A stretch of 64,000 nucleotides of DNA from Boesenbergia rotunda (Eukaryota > Streptophyta > Magnoliopsida > Zingiberales > Zingiberaceae): contig JAGFNQ010009501.1 of NCBI GenBank assembly GCA_024364735.1, positions 122,170 to 186,169 of the forward strand, given 5' to 3'. Below are positions 1 through 11,615 of this stretch, piece after piece. How positions within the stretch are numbered: position 1 is the first letter of the stretch; each line of letters opens with the position of its first letter. The translations under genes were made by a program, and so were the position numbers. The notes beneath the pieces were generated by a model. The model did no database searches, had not been told where the DNA came from, and saw nothing but the letters and a program-made list of their open reading frames with translations.

Positions 1-1451
1 CATAAATCTTCTACCATTGTTATTCTACTTGATACTTGTTGCTTGATCTTGGATATGATCTGATTTCCATCTATGCAGTCTCATTTTATTGTTATCTGAT
101 TCTGTATAAATTTTGTGTGAGCATGTGTACGTAGATATAGTAGCATGTCACTGTTTGTTTTCATTGATTGATTCTAGCTATATTTGCATGTGTACCTAGA
201 TCTATGATGATTATGTTATGATACATGTTTTTAATCTATGCATGTTAGGTTCAGTTATGTATTGATGACCGGGAGGGATTGCATGAGTTAGAGTCATGCT
301 CCATTCTTGCATCGTTGCTTGTCGGCAATCAACGACTCCCGTGTGGTCTGAGCTCGTCGTCTGCTACATGATATGCACACACGACCACTCATGGGTTAGT
401 GGATACCGTTGGGTGTGTGCATTTCCTATGTACTGCTCCGCTCGACCACTCATGGGCAGTGATTCTGGACCGTGGTAGCAGGTAAGGATCCCTCCTCTTC
501 CCATATACCAGAGGCGATGAAAGAGATATCTCCCATATATGTACATGAGGCAGAGTGGTAGCTTCACCACCATCTTGTCCACTCGGTCACTCAGTTGTAG
601 GGATGGCAGAGTGCAGATCGTGTCACAGCTCTACCAGCTCGGCCGACACGTATGACATGTCTCGGTGGCTAGACTGGCATTAGGGGTGACCATGTCATTG
701 CATCATGTGCATAAGATGCATTTCACATTTGATTGTGATTGCTGCATATGTTTGATGCATATATTTGACATGCACATATAGAAGATATTATATGTTTGGT
801 TTGATGTCCTTGCACCTGCTCGTATGATACGAGCACTTCTATGACCAGGATAGTCTGATTTCTATTATGAAATTTATTTGTTACTTTCAGTTATGCAAAT
901 TTTGTTATTTCTATTGAGACTATAACCTATTATTCCTTTACAGCATGTTCATCTATTTATCATACCATGCATATCGTTCTCTATACTTATAGAGTCCACT
1001 TGGACTCACCACCAGTCATAATGTTTTAGTTTTCAGATTGATAGATCGCCAGGGTGGGAGCCCAGTTGCCCGTCCTAGGTCCCTACGACTCCAATGATGG
1101 GTGCTTCCACGTATTTTTATTTCTTTTATATCATACTCTTTGGTCTATATTGGTTTTATGTCGTGGACTTGTATCATGTTGCATTTGCTGTAGTATTGTA
1201 TTTTTGAGTCATCTATTGGACTTTATGGTTGTTATTTTGATGAGCACATGCCCAGAGGACAGCTCAAGTGAGTTTTACTATTTTATTATTGAGATGCAAT
1301 TATTATCCTCTATTATATCTTTTGCTTTGAGGCCTGAAGCCAACTAGTTTGTTGCATGTGTTGTATGTATGCCTAAATTATCCACCGTACAGGGGAGATA
1401 ATGTCCAATTTTATATTAGATCAGTAGATCCTTTAGTCTCGGGATGTGACA
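1..1451 (+). repeat. D0 Gypsy-type LTR, first copy (left end outside window)
   Basis: This sequence recurs in the same orientation from about 2235, which marks it as one of a pair of LTRs. It ends in CTCGGGATGTGACA, and a degenerate initiator-tRNA primer site follows within 10 bases. Both features are typical of Tekay/Del-type Ty3/Gypsy 5' LTRs. The layout resembles D1 and D2, with a TTTTCAG-type tract about 400 bases before the 3' end. The LTR start lies outside the window. No intact ORF is present. Confidence 0.7.
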
Positions 1452-2234
1452 ATTTATTTTGTTATCAGAGTCGAGGTTTGGCGAGTCTTTCCAGATTTTT
1501 CGGAGTTAAATCTGATACATATTTGGTAGGTGTCAGAGCTCGGGTTTGATGAGATCTACCCGACTACATTTCAGATGTTCAAAGTCATTTTCATAACGTG
1601 ATTTGTACTCTGGGACCTAGTGGCGATGGGACATCTCCAGGCGACAAGTGTGTAAATTGGTAAGTTTAGTTGACTTGTACCATTAGTAATACTTGTGCAA
1701 TAGTAACAGGTATGACTCAGGGTAGATAAGCTCCAGCACCAAGACATGGTCCAGGGTGGTCACATAAGACTACTGTAGGGTCTCAGGCGACAGGGTCACC
1801 CGAGAGGCCGATGAAGACGGGGTCGATTAGTCAAGGAAAGACTTCTCCGAGTGTTCCCAGGGCCCCATCTCTACTGCTATCAGTGGTTCCTACCATTCCA
1901 CTTGCGACAGCTACCCTGATTATTTCCACAGTACCGACATCGGTACCTGTTGTCGCTTATCCAGCTATACCACCAGTGATACCCACAGCTGCGCTTCCAC
2001 AATACGGTTTAGGAATTTATTTAGCTATTTAATAATTGAATGATTCCTATTTAAATATTTCCTTTGAGATAGGACCTTCATTATGATTATTGTGTAGATT
2101 ATTCCATTTGGAGGTGGGTGTTTCTCTTCGTATACGGATTCTTCCATTTAGAGGCGGGTACCTCTTGCTTGTCTCTTTAGATCCTCTTTATATTTATGCA
2201 TGGCTATTTATGTATATGCAGTTGGTTATACTTA
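1452..2234 (+). other. D0 internal remnant
   Basis: Only about 0.8 kb separates the two D0 LTR copies, whereas a complete chromovirus has several kb of gag-pol. A 73-codon frame at 1811-2032 is rich in Pro, Thr, Ala and Val. It could be a gag linker remnant, but no zinc knuckle, protease or RT motif is visible. The left end of the second LTR is somewhere in 2040-2235 and is not resolved. D0 is probably an internal-deletion derivative. Confidence 0.5.
1459..1473 (+). other. D0 primer-binding site, degenerate
   Basis: The sequence TTATCAGAGTC lies eight bases after the LTR end. It resembles the initiator-Met tRNA primer site of plant LTR elements (TGGTATCAGAGC), with at least one mismatch. It fixes the orientation of D0 as plus strand. 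Confidence 0.6.
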
Positions 2235-2734
2235 CTTTAAATCTGATGTCGTTGTTATCCTGCTTGACACTTATTGCTTGATCTTGGATATAATTTGATT
2301 TCCTTTTATACAGTCTCGTTTTATTGTTATCTGATTCTATATAGCATTTGTGCGAGCATTTGTACATAGATATAGTAGCATGCCACTGTTTGTTTGCATT
2401 GATTGATTCTAGCTATACTTTCATATGTACCTAGATGTATGATGATTAGATTATGATACATATTTTCAACCTGTGCATGTTAGGTTGAGTTATGTATTGA
2501 TAACCTGGTAGGGGTTGCATGAGTTAGAGTTACGGACCATTCCTGTATCGTTGCATGCCAGCAATCATCAGCTCCTTTGTGGTCCGGGCCCGTCTTCCGG
2601 TACATGATATGCACACACGACCACTCATGGGTTACTGGATACCATTGGGTGTGTGTATTGGTTCTATACTGCTCCACTCGACCGCTCATGGGTAGTGGTT
2701 CAGGAGTGTGATAGCAGGCAGAGATCCCTCCTCT
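2235..2734 (+). repeat. D0 LTR, second copy, left part
   Basis: This aligns with positions 1-500 of the first copy; both contain the phrase ACCACTCATGGGTTA, followed by a second ACTCATGGG. It stops inside CCTCCTCT at 2734, where solo LTR A5 is inserted, and resumes at 4336. Confidence 0.8.
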
Positions 2735-3283
2735 TGTTGGCGTTGGGATTCCACCCTATTTCTACAGATTTAATTCTATGGACAGAACTAATCCGCACAT
2801 GGACAAAAAACTTCTCGAACGACCTACTTCATCTACCTTGCCTTTCGATTGAGTGATCTCTTGAATAAACTAGTTGTTCAAGTAATCAATCTTATGATCA
2901 ATTAGAAACGGAATAGAAGATGAAGTTTCGATCGCCGATTCTTGTGTTTGATTCGAGATCTAAGAGAAAAATAAATACAATTAAAGCGAAAATTATACCT
3001 CCTGATCTTGTATCGTATTCCTATCCTCTTCTTGGACATCGTGTGGGCGACAATCGTCCAAGAACAGCAGCCGCCGCTCACCCTTCTTCTTTTCTCCTCC
3101 TTGCATGACCTAGCCACACCCAAGAGCAAGGTGCGTCGGCCAAAAGGAGAAGCTTCTCCTCCCATGTGTGACCTAGCCGCCCCCCACCTTCCTTGATGTG
3201 TCGCACGCCCAAAGGAGAAGGAAAGAAGTTCTCCCTTCTCCTTTACTTGTCCTTGCTGCACGCCCAAGAGGGGTTGAAGAGAC

Positions 3284-3314
3284 GAAGAAGAAGAAGAAGA
3301 AGAAGAAGAAGAAA
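3284..3314. repeat. GAA microsatellite in A5
   Basis: About ten GAA units lie in the transcribed half of LTR A5. Short ORFs rich in Arg or Ser across this stretch come from the repeat and are not genes. Confidence 0.9.
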
Positions 3315-3373
3315 GGATTTTCTCCCTCACCTAAACCCTAGCGCCCCCCCTTGGTGTCGGCGCCGCACGCCCA

Positions 3374-3395
3374 AGAGAGAGAGAGAGAGAGAGAG
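3374..3395. repeat. GA dinucleotide run in A5
   Basis: About ten AG units lie close to the expected transcription start region of the minus-strand LTR. It is simple sequence. Confidence 0.9.
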
Positions 3396-4335
3396 GGAGA
3401 AAAGAATTAGGTTAGGGTTTTCTCATGATGGCTTAAGAGGGTATTTATAGGCTACAGTAGGGACTAATAGGAGGAGTTGGTTATTGTCTCCTAATGGATC
3501 TTTAACCCGATCCATTAATAATAACCTGATCCACTAAAGAGTTATTATTGAACTACTGCACCAACCCCATATTAAAATATGGGCTCCTTCCTTTTATGTG
3601 TATATTATCTCCCCGTGTTTAAGATATCGTATGTCCATTAATTAATTAAATTACTAACAATTTAATTAATTAACATATAATGAAGTAGAGTAGTACTACT
3701 CAACTTCATTATCATGTCGGGCCAAGTCCACCTGTAGGGTTTACATGATAATCCTTATGAGCTCCTCAAGGGGACATCACCAGCCAAAATAATTAGGACA
3801 CGGTTTCCTTCTATAATCAACGGCACACCACACAAATAATATTATTTCTCAATTTACCGAGTCTATTGATTTAACGAATAAATCTCGACCATTGGTAAAT
3901 TAAAGAAATAAATATTAAGTATATGTGTCCGTTATTATATCAAGATTAAGAGCATGTTCATCCATAATAACCGAGGTCTTGTTCGATTATATATTCAGTA
4001 TAAATCGAATAACATCAAAATGGTCCTGCTCAATACACACAATGTGCACTAGTGTAATTCTATAGTCAAGATAGGATAATACCAAATTACAATAAAACCG
4101 TTCCAATGGTTTATCCAAATCCATCATGGTTATGAGCTACTACTTATACTTTACAAGGCACTGATAACATGATCTTGTGTGTGGCACCCTACACCATGTT
4201 ATCTACAATGTGAAGCAATGGCCAATTGCATACATATAACAAATATAAAAATGCAAACACATGACTACTCTGATTCTTATTCCAAATAGATGTTCATACA
4301 AAAGCTAGGCTTATAGTTTACATCCTATCACCTCT

Positions 4336-5095
4336 TCCCATAGACTAGAGGAGATGAGAGAGATATCTCCCCCATATATACATGGGGCGCAGTAATAGCT
4401 CCACCAGCATCCTGTCCACTCAGTCATTTAGGAGCAGTGATTGCTGAGTGCGAACAGTGTCATAGCTTTACCCACTCGGTCGAGACAAATGACATGTCTC
4501 GGTGGCTTGACCGGCATCAAGGGTGACCATGCCATTGTATCATGTGCATATGATACATTATGCATTTGATTTTTGTTGTTGCATATATTTGTTGCATATG
4601 GTTGGCATTCACATATAGGAGATATTATATGTTTGGTTTGATGGTCGCGCACCTACTCGTATGAACCGAGCCCTTCTATGATCAGGATAGGCTAATTTCT
4701 GGTATGTAAATTCAATTATGTATATTCTGATTTTTATGTTGAGACTGTATCTTGTTGTTCCTATACATCTTGTTCAGCTATTTATTATACAATGCATATC
4801 ATTCTCTATACTTGCACATTCCACTTAGACGCACTACCTGTCACAATGTTTTTGTTTTCAGATTGATAGGTTGTCGAGGAGCCTAATTGCCCATTCTAGG
4901 TCCCTACGACTCTAGTGATGGGTGCTTCTGCGTATTTTTCTTTCTTTTATAGCATACTCATTGGTCTATATTCGTTTTATGTCGTGGACTTATATCGTGT
5001 TGTATTTGCTGCGGTATTATATTTTTGAGTCCTCTGTTGGACTTAATGATTGTTATATTGTTGTGTGCCTGCCCAGAGGGCAACTCAGGTGAGAT
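4336..5095 (+). repeat. D0 LTR, second copy, right part
   Basis: This continues the D0 LTR after the A5 insertion and matches about 500-1275 of the first copy. Similarity stops just after the GCCCAGAGGG...AACTCA block, and the Angela element A0 begins within about 35 bases. The LTR terminus (GGGATGTGACA in copy one) is missing here. Confidence 0.8.
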
Positions 5096-5130
5096 CCGAC
5101 GATACACATTGGTTTATATTCGTTTTGTTG

Positions 5131-6579
5131 TGCTTCACGTGCAAGCAGACTGGACACTAGAAGGCGGACTGTCCCCATCACAAGGAGAAAAATCAAGGTA
5201 TATCTTTTCGTTTAGTTGTTGAAACATGTTTAGCAGTGTTATTTACCGGTACCTAGTATGTGGATACGGGAGTCATTGATCATGTCTGCAATTCTTTATA
5301 GGGGTTCCAAGAAACCAGACAACTAGCTGAGGGAGACATTACCGTCTACATGGGCAATGCTACGGAGGTGGCGATTATTGCAGTGGGAGACATTTATTTA
5401 TTTTTTGATAGGAATAAAACTCTGGTTTTAAGAAATTGCCATTATGTAGATTCATTTAGAAAGAATCTTATTTCAGTTCCAAAATTAATTATGGATGGCT
5501 ATTCTATTTCTTTTAATGACAGAGTTATTATAAAAAGGAATACAGAGATTATCTGTTCTGGTGCGTTGGTTGGCAATTTGTACACTCTTGAACCAGAAAC
5601 TCCCACGATGCAAATAGAAATTAATAACACATCGTTTAATCAAAATAAGAGAAAAGAACCTTCGAAAATGAACCAAACGTATCTTTGGCATCTAAGGTTA
5701 GGCCATATTAACCTGAGTAGGATCCAAAGGTTGATAGCCGATGGACCTTTGGGTTCATTGGTGGTGGAACAATTCCCAACCTGTGAATCTTGCTTGGAAG
5801 GTAAGATGACCAAGAGGCCTTTTAAGGCCAAGGGTTATAGAGCCAAAGATGTGTTGGAATTGGTTCATTCTGATTTGTGTGGTCCTATGTCTATCCAAGC
5901 TAGAGGTGGCTTTGAATATTTCATCTCTTTTATAGATGATTATTCAAGGTATGGATACATTTACTTGATGCGGCGCAAGTCTGAATGCTTTGATAGGTTT
6001 AAAGAATTCAAGGCTGATGTGGAGAAACGTCAAGCTAAAAATATCAAGACACTACGATCTGATCGTGGTGGTGAGTACCTCTTGGGAGAGTTTAGGAGAT
6101 ACTTATCAGAGGCAGGGATTCAATCCCAATTGTCCACACCTGGTACACCCCAGCAGAACGGTGTGGCGGAGCAAAGGAACAGGACTCTTATGGAGATGGT
6201 TAGATCAATGATGAGTTATTCTGATTTACCGGATTTGTTCTGGAGATATGCTCTGGAAACGACAGTGTATATTCTGAACTTGGTACCATCTAAATCAGTA
6301 CCCTCTACTCCCACAGAATTGTGGACTGGGCGAAACCCTAGTCTGAGATATATTCAAATTTGGAGTAGTCCAGCACATATGCTGAAGGGAGATGCTGATA
6401 TGTTGGAATCTCGTATAGAAGTACGTTTGTTCGTAGCCTATCATAGAGGAACGAAAGGTCGTTTGTTCTATAGTCGTAAAGATCAGAGGGTGATTGTTAG
6501 CACGAATGCACGATTTTTAGAGGAAGACTATATGATAAACCACAAGCCCATGAGTAGGATTGTTCTTGAGGAATTATGA
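5131..6579 (+). pseudogene. A0 gag end, protease and integrase (Angela-type Copia), broken
   Basis: The region starts abruptly at a CX2CX4HX4C zinc knuckle (5131-5172, first Cys codon 5131), with an in-frame TAG right after the His. A protease remnant follows near 5257 (D-T-G-V, then a CN-L motif) with another stop at about 5300. A 409-codon open stretch at 5350-6579 is the integrase. It shows an HHCC zinc-binding region (WHLRLGH, then CESC), core motifs (HSDLCGP, FIDDYSRYG) and NGVAEQRNRTLMEM. It ends at a TGA before the pol linker. The 5' LTR, primer site and most of gag are missing, and D0 sequence abuts directly, so A0 is 5'-truncated. Confidence 0.85.
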
Positions 6580-7777
6580 CTGGAAGTTCCAACTTTAGTA
6601 CCAATAGTTCAAGAGGACATACTTCAAGTGACTGCACCGCGTGTTACAGAGAATACACAAGTAGTACCTCGTCATAGTAGGAGGGTTTTAGACAACCTGA
6701 TAGATTCATGTTCTTGGATGAGTCATTGGACTTGGTCCCTAGCTAACATGAACCTGATCCTGGACATATGACGAGGTACTCCAAGATAGAGATGCGGTAT
6801 CTTGACAAAGGGCAATGAATTCTGAGATAGAATCTATGGATTCTAATCAGATCTGGGAGCTAATAGAACCACCAATTAGTGTAAAATCCATTGGATGCAA
6901 GTGGATCTACAAGAGAAAGAGAGGACCAGACGGGAAGATAGAGACCTTCAAAGCTAGGCTTGTTGTAAAAGGGTAGACTCAGAAAGAGGGTATCGATTAT
7001 GAGGAGACCTTTTCGCCGGTAGTCATGCATAAGTCTATTCGGATTCTCTTATCTATTGCCGCTCATATGGATTATGAGGCTTAGCATATAGATGTCAAGA
7101 CAGCTTTCCTTAACGGAAGTCTTGAGGAAAATATCTATATGAAGCAACCAGAGGGATTCATTGCAAAGGGCAAAGAGCATCATGTGTGTAAGCTTAATCG
7201 GTCCATTTATGGATTGAAGCATGATTCGAGATCTTGGAACATCCACTTTGATGAGGTAATCCAGTTTTATGGATTTATTCAAAGTCCGGATGAGTCTTGT
7301 GTATACAAGAGATATGACGAAAATGTAGTGGTATTTCTTGTACTATATGTAGATGACATTTTGCTCATTGGCAACAATGTCAAAGTGTTATCAAACGTAA
7401 GGGTATGGTTGCCCAAACAGTTTGATATGAAGTACTTGGGAGAAGCGAGACACATCCTTGGGATCAAGGTTATAAGGGATCGCAAGAAAAGGATGTTGCG
7501 CTTATCTCAAGCTTCATACATAGATACTGTCCTAGCTCGTTTTAGCATGCAAAACTCCAACAAAAGTTTTTCACCTTTTAGGCATGGAGTTCTTCTATCT
7601 AAGGAGATGTGTCCTAAAACATCAAAAGAGATAGAGGAGATGAAGGCGGTTCCTTATGCTTCGGCTGTAGGAAGCCTCATGTATGCTATGCTATGTACAA
7701 GACCGAATATCTACTTTGCCGTGGTCATGGTTAGCAGATATCAGGTCATCCAGGACAGGGACATTGGACTGCGGTAA
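6580..7777 (+). pseudogene. A0 reverse transcriptase, broken
   Basis: This is the RT domain of a Copia polyprotein. The N-terminal half (about 6820-7138) reads as GCKWIYKRKRG...FKARLVVKG and is interrupted by TAG at about 6976 and by TAG at a conserved Trp (about 7082). The C-terminal half is open at 7139-7777, with SIYGLK, the catalytic LYVDDILLIG motif (about 7341-7370), YLGEARHILG and MYAMLCTRPN. The frame is lost at about 7745, just after VSRYQ. The motifs fit the Angela/Tork group. It is inactive as it stands. Confidence 0.85.
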
Positions 7778-8326
7778 AGCATATATTGAAGTACCTGAGA
7801 AGGACTAGGGATTATATGCTAGTTTACCAGGCAGATCAATTACTCCCTGTGGGTTTCACGGATTCTGACATCTAATCAGATAGGGATAAAAGTAAGTCTA
7901 CCTCAGGGGTATGTATTTACTTTTGAAGGTGGAGCCATAGTATGGAGGAGTGTCAAGCAGAAATGCGTGGCAGACTCCACCATGGAAGCTGAGTATGTGA
8001 CAACCTCTGAGACGACCAAAGAAGTTGTATGGCTCAGGAACTTCTTGATGGACTTGGATGTGATTCCTGGTTTGCCCAGATCTATCACAATTTATTGTGA
8101 TAACAGTGGTCCAATTGTAAACTCGAAGGAACCACGAGCCCATAAGGCAAGTAATCAAATAGAGTACAAGTACCACTTGATACGAGATATCGTAATGCGT
8201 GGAGAAGTTGTTGTCGCCAAGATTGCATCAGAGGACAACCTGGCGGATCCTTTCACTAAGGCCCTTCTAACGAGAGATTTTGATAGGCATGTGGAGGATA
8301 TGGGAGTCAGATGTATGACATTATGA
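7778..8326 (+). pseudogene. A0 RNase H, broken
   Basis: The first part (7778-7966) is frameshifted. The rest is open at 7967-8326, with the RNase H motif DSTMEAEYV, then IYCDNSG and DPFTKAL near the C terminus, as in Copia pol C-termini. It ends about 30 bases before the polypurine tract and 3' LTR, the standard Copia order. It aligns with the minus-strand A1 RNase H at 42040-42600. Confidence 0.85.
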
Positions 8327-8348
8327 TGGCAGCATAGTCTTTTAGTAT

Positions 8349-8359
8349 AAGTTGGAGAT
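8349..8359 (+). other. A0 polypurine tract
   Basis: AAGTTGGAGAT lies immediately before the LTR start TGTTAGGATG. The A1 equivalent is AAGTGGGAGAT. One T interrupts the purine run here. Confidence 0.8.
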
Positions 8360-9124
8360 TGTTAGGATGTATACTAAAAGCCTAGTTTTTCCATGAACAT
8401 CTATATTTTGGAATGAGAATCACATGATCATTGTTTGCATTTTATATTTGATATATACATGTTATTGTCCAATACTTTGCCTTGTAGATAACATAGTATG
8501 TGGTGCCACATAGAAGATCATGTTATCAGTTTCTTGTAAGTATAAGTAGAGGGTCACAACCTAGATGGTTTTGGACAAACCATTGGCATGGTTATAGTGT
8601 AATTTGATATTGGTTTATCTTGACCATATAATTACACTAGTACACTTTTTATGTATTGAGCAAGACCGATATAGAGGTGATTCAATGTATACTGACTATA
8701 TAATTGAATCAGTTCTCAGATATTATGGTGTACATACTCTTAATCCTAATATAATAACGGGCATATGTACTTAATATCTATTTCTTTGATTTATCAATGG
8801 GTGAGATTTATTTGTTAAATTGTAAGCCCAGTAAATTGGAAAATAATATTATTTACATGGTATGTCGTTGATTATAGAAGGAAACCGTGTCTTGATGCGT
8901 CAGATTGATGATGTCCCCTTGAGGACCTTATAAAGTTTATCATGAAAATCCTGCAGGTGGACTTGGTCCTACATGATAATAAGGTTGAGTGGTACTACTC
9001 ATGGAGTTATATATTAATTAATTAAATTTTTAGTAATTTAATTAATTAATGGGCATTCAAGATCATAAACACGGGGAGAATTTGTACACATAATAGGTGG
9101 AGCCCATATTTATTTATGGGGGTT

Positions 9125-9194
9125 GGTGAGGTAGTTCAATGATAATCCTTTAGTGGATTGGTGAAGTAGTTCAATGATTATCCTTTAGTGGATT
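9125..9194 (+). repeat. 35-bp tandem duplication in A0 LTR
   Basis: Two adjacent copies of a 35-bp unit begin GGTGAGGTAGTTC and GGTGAAGTAGTTC. Other A LTRs have only one. It lies about 80 bases upstream of the TATA box. Confidence 0.85.
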
Positions 9195-9272
9195 GGATCA
9201 TCATTAATAGATCGGACCTTGATCCATTGGGTGGCCAAGACCCAACTCCTCCTCATGGTCCCTATTGTAGCC

Positions 9273-9279
9273 TATATAT
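9273..9279 (+). promoter_or_regulatory. A0 LTR TATA box
   Basis: TATATAT occurs in the context AGCCTATATATGCCTCATGG, about 910 bases into the LTR. It corresponds to CCCTATATATACCC in A2 (22604). The position is conserved across family A. Confidence 0.6.
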
Positions 9280-9985
9280 GCCTCATGGAGTCATGTGACC
9301 AAGGCTCCATCACATAACAAACCCTAGGCCTCTCTCTCTTTTCTCACATCTTCTCTCTCTCCTAGGGTTAGGTGGCACCGGCAGCTAGGGAAGGAAGAAA
9401 TGGAGTTTTGGGTGTTGTTTTCTTCATCACCTTTCATCCTCCATTCTTCCCATTGGTCATGCACTAACCTAGAGCAAAGGGCAATGGCCGACGGCAATGA
9501 AAACAAGGTAGCCTTCTTCCTTTTGGCATCGGCGGCAAGGAGGAGGAAGGAGGTGAACCGGCGGCTAGGGCTTCGTGGAAGGAGGATTGTTTTCTCTTCG
9601 TCTTCTTCTTCTTCATCTATTCTTCCTTCTCTATGACTGGCGCAACTCTGAGGCTTGGAGTTTGGCCGGCGGTGCAAGGAGAAGGTGGTGGTTTTAGTCG
9701 CCGACGATCACAAGAGAAGGAAGCTGCTCTTCCTTTAGTGGTCGACGGCAACACTTGAGACCCTAGGGTTTCGGCACACACATGGAGGTGAAAGAAGGCG
9801 ACCTTGGTTACTTTGTTTCTTGGAAGATCGTCGCCCACTCGACGTCCAAGAAGAGGTTGAGTCATCAATAGATGATCACGAGGTAAACAAGACGTATAAC
9901 TTCTTATTTTGGTTCCTTTGTTCTTGTTCGTTATTGTATGATTGTTAATTAACATGGACGCCGATGATAAACACAAAAACTCGCC

Positions 9986-11167
9986 ACTAGAAACCTCAAT
10001 CTCCGAAATCTCCTTCTCTCCCTTTGATTGACAACGACGTTGCTTCGGTCTCCATCAGCGAAGAGAAATCCAATTTCAGGGGAAGAAGGTGGCTGCCCTC
10101 ACACTCGATCAATGGTAGTTGTATCCTACCCGGAAGAGCTTGGTCGGGTGTGCATCCCGACGAGGAAGATGATTCGTCGGCTGGGTTCAACTACACCTCC
10201 ACCCAAACCCTCCAATCTCAATCCAGTGAGGAAGTACGGCAAAGAAGAAGGAAACGACTATGTGCGATGATAGGAAGGAGCTAGGGTTCCCGGCGTCACG
10301 AACCCACCATGGACCGAAGCGTGGTGTCATAGCTCAAACGCGTGTGGAGAAGGTGGAAGAAGGAGTCGAGCGTCAGGTGGCGTTGGCTGATGGCGATAAC
10401 TATGGGCGGAAATGTGTCGGATTGAGGAGGAATCAAGCTTGGCTGCGGCTAGGTCACGCGACACCAGGAGAGAGAGGAGAGAAGGATATATATATGTGGA
10501 AGGTCTTTTGCAGAAATGCCCTTCAATTAATCAGAATCTAAACCTTACCCTTAGGGTAAGGTTTTTGGCAGTTTAACCCTGCTAAATTATGTAATCCACC
10601 ACAAGTCTCTAGGGTTAGATTATTTATCCTCTTAACCCCCTAGCTTTAAACAATCCTCGGAGACTGTCCTCAATTTTAAGATTTATTTTTTTTAGTTTAG
10701 AGCTTTAGGATTAAACATCAAGAAATTTAACCCTTCATAGTTTAAGAATTCACCTTAAACTTTTTTTTCGTAGTTCGATAAACCCTAATTTTTCATATAA
10801 ATTTTCTAAAAAATTTATTTTACCGATTTTTGACTTACCGGATTTAACAGCTTTGCCTTAGTACTTTTCTTTCACAGACAAAGAGTAGTAGGATGATGAA
10901 TGTGTGATCGTTGATGCTATACTCGAGGCCCCTTGTATAAGGGTCATATAAGAGCCTGTGAAGCCTTCTTGGGCACCTCCAAATCGAAGCTTATGTGATC
11001 CAAACTTGTCCAACCTTATCACCAAACTATGGAGCAAGTGCCAGGCACTTGTATACCCTTCCCGGGTGCCTAGGTCCTTGTAGGTGCTTGGCAACAACCC
11101 ACACGCTTGGGTTCCAGGCGCTTGGAAGCTCCCAGGTGCCTGGGTTAATCCTGACACCTAGATAATT
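9986..11167. other. Unassigned sequence between A0 and the Gypsy element
   Basis: No recognised domain. The first half (to about 10540) is GC-richer and carries overlapping short frames on the plus strand (10024-10284, 10260-10541), with no conserved motif. The rest is AT-rich. It contains an 11-bp-arm hairpin at 10540-10564 and, at about 11035-11157, several CAGGTGCCTGGG-like repeats. It could be a remnant LTR of a further family or old host intergenic DNA. Confidence 0.4.
10540..10564. repeat. Perfect inverted repeat, 11-bp arms, 3-nt loop
   Basis: AAACCTTACCC, loop TTA, then GGGTAAGGTTT. No T-run follows directly, and nothing ties it to a transcript. Confidence 0.8.
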
Positions 11168-11586
11168 TGATGCAGGAGGGGATCCAAAATATTTAGATTT
11201 ATATATTTTGGATTCTCTTTAATTGGTTATATATTTACATTTAGTTTGTTTTTAAATCTTAGAAAACCAAGTCTTGTTGGTTAAATTTGTTCTTAAATCT
11301 TAGGAGACTAAGTCTTGTTGGTTTAGATTTTTTTTACGGATATGAGAGCTATATAAACTCATTCTTAGATGATGTTTAGGAAATGTTTTCTAGATATTGA
11401 ATCAATCTGTTTCGCTTAAGTCGTTACGACTATATCTTTTTTTTTTCTTTTCTCGCTCTTGTTTTTCTCGATAAGGTTTTATGCCTAGTTTTGGATACTC
11501 CTTATTTCATTATTACTTTCTTATTTTTTTTTCATAAATCCCTCTAAAACTTCTCACCCCAAAATAATCTATATTCTGCCCGGAGT
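11168..11586 (+). repeat. LTR fragment of CRM/Reina-like Gypsy element
   Basis: The fragment starts TGATGCAGGAGG and holds a TATA box (GCTATATAAACT, about 11349-11359) followed by a CT-rich tract. A degenerate primer site and gag follow directly. A short LTR and a gag start right after the primer site fit CRM-type chromoviruses. The exact LTR boundaries are inferred, since no second LTR is present (the 3' part is lost beyond the A1 insertion). Confidence 0.5.
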
Positions 11587-11589
11587 CAG

Positions 11590-11604
11590 TTAGTATAAAA
11601 GCTC
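11590..11604 (+). other. Degenerate initiator-tRNA primer site
   Basis: TAGTATAAAAGCTC differs at three of 14 positions from the plant initiator-Met primer site TGGTATCAGAGCTC. It lies 12 bases before the gag start codon at 11616. Confidence 0.5.
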
Positions 11605-11615
11605 ATTAAGATCCA

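Larger units (their letters stand above)
2735..4330 (-). mobile_element. A5: solo LTR of Angela-type Copia family A
   Basis: The element runs from TGTTGGCG to ATCCTATCA (TG...CA ends). It is flanked by a perfect 5-bp target duplication, CCTCT, at 2730-2734 and 4331-4335. Its right end read on the minus strand (TGATAGGATGTAAACTATAA) matches the A0 LTR start at 8360. It interrupts the second D0 LTR; the first copy at about 490-510 is the empty-site sequence. No internal region is present, so it is a solo LTR of 1596 bp. The minus-strand order is U3, TATA-like box near 3440, then a GA/CT-rich transcribed part. Confidence 0.9.
8360..9985 (+). repeat. A0 3' LTR (3' end truncated)
   Basis: The LTR starts TGTTAGGATGTATACTAAAA and shares blocks with all family A copies: the ATAATAACGGGCATAT block, the AT-rich palindrome near 9013-9050, the TATA box and the conserved hairpin block (9822-9847). 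Similarity ends just after AAACACAAAA at about 9980, where A2 and A4 continue for another 200 bases. The terminal ACA and any target duplication are therefore missing. Confidence 0.85.

Noticed and set aside
2902..3450. Overlapping ORFs in A5 (Ser-rich and Arg-rich)
   Set aside because: They come from GAA and GA simple repeats within a solo LTR.
10540..10564. Hairpin as an interstitial telomere trace
   Set aside because: Only a single TTAGGG-like word on each strand, not a tandem TTTAGGG array.
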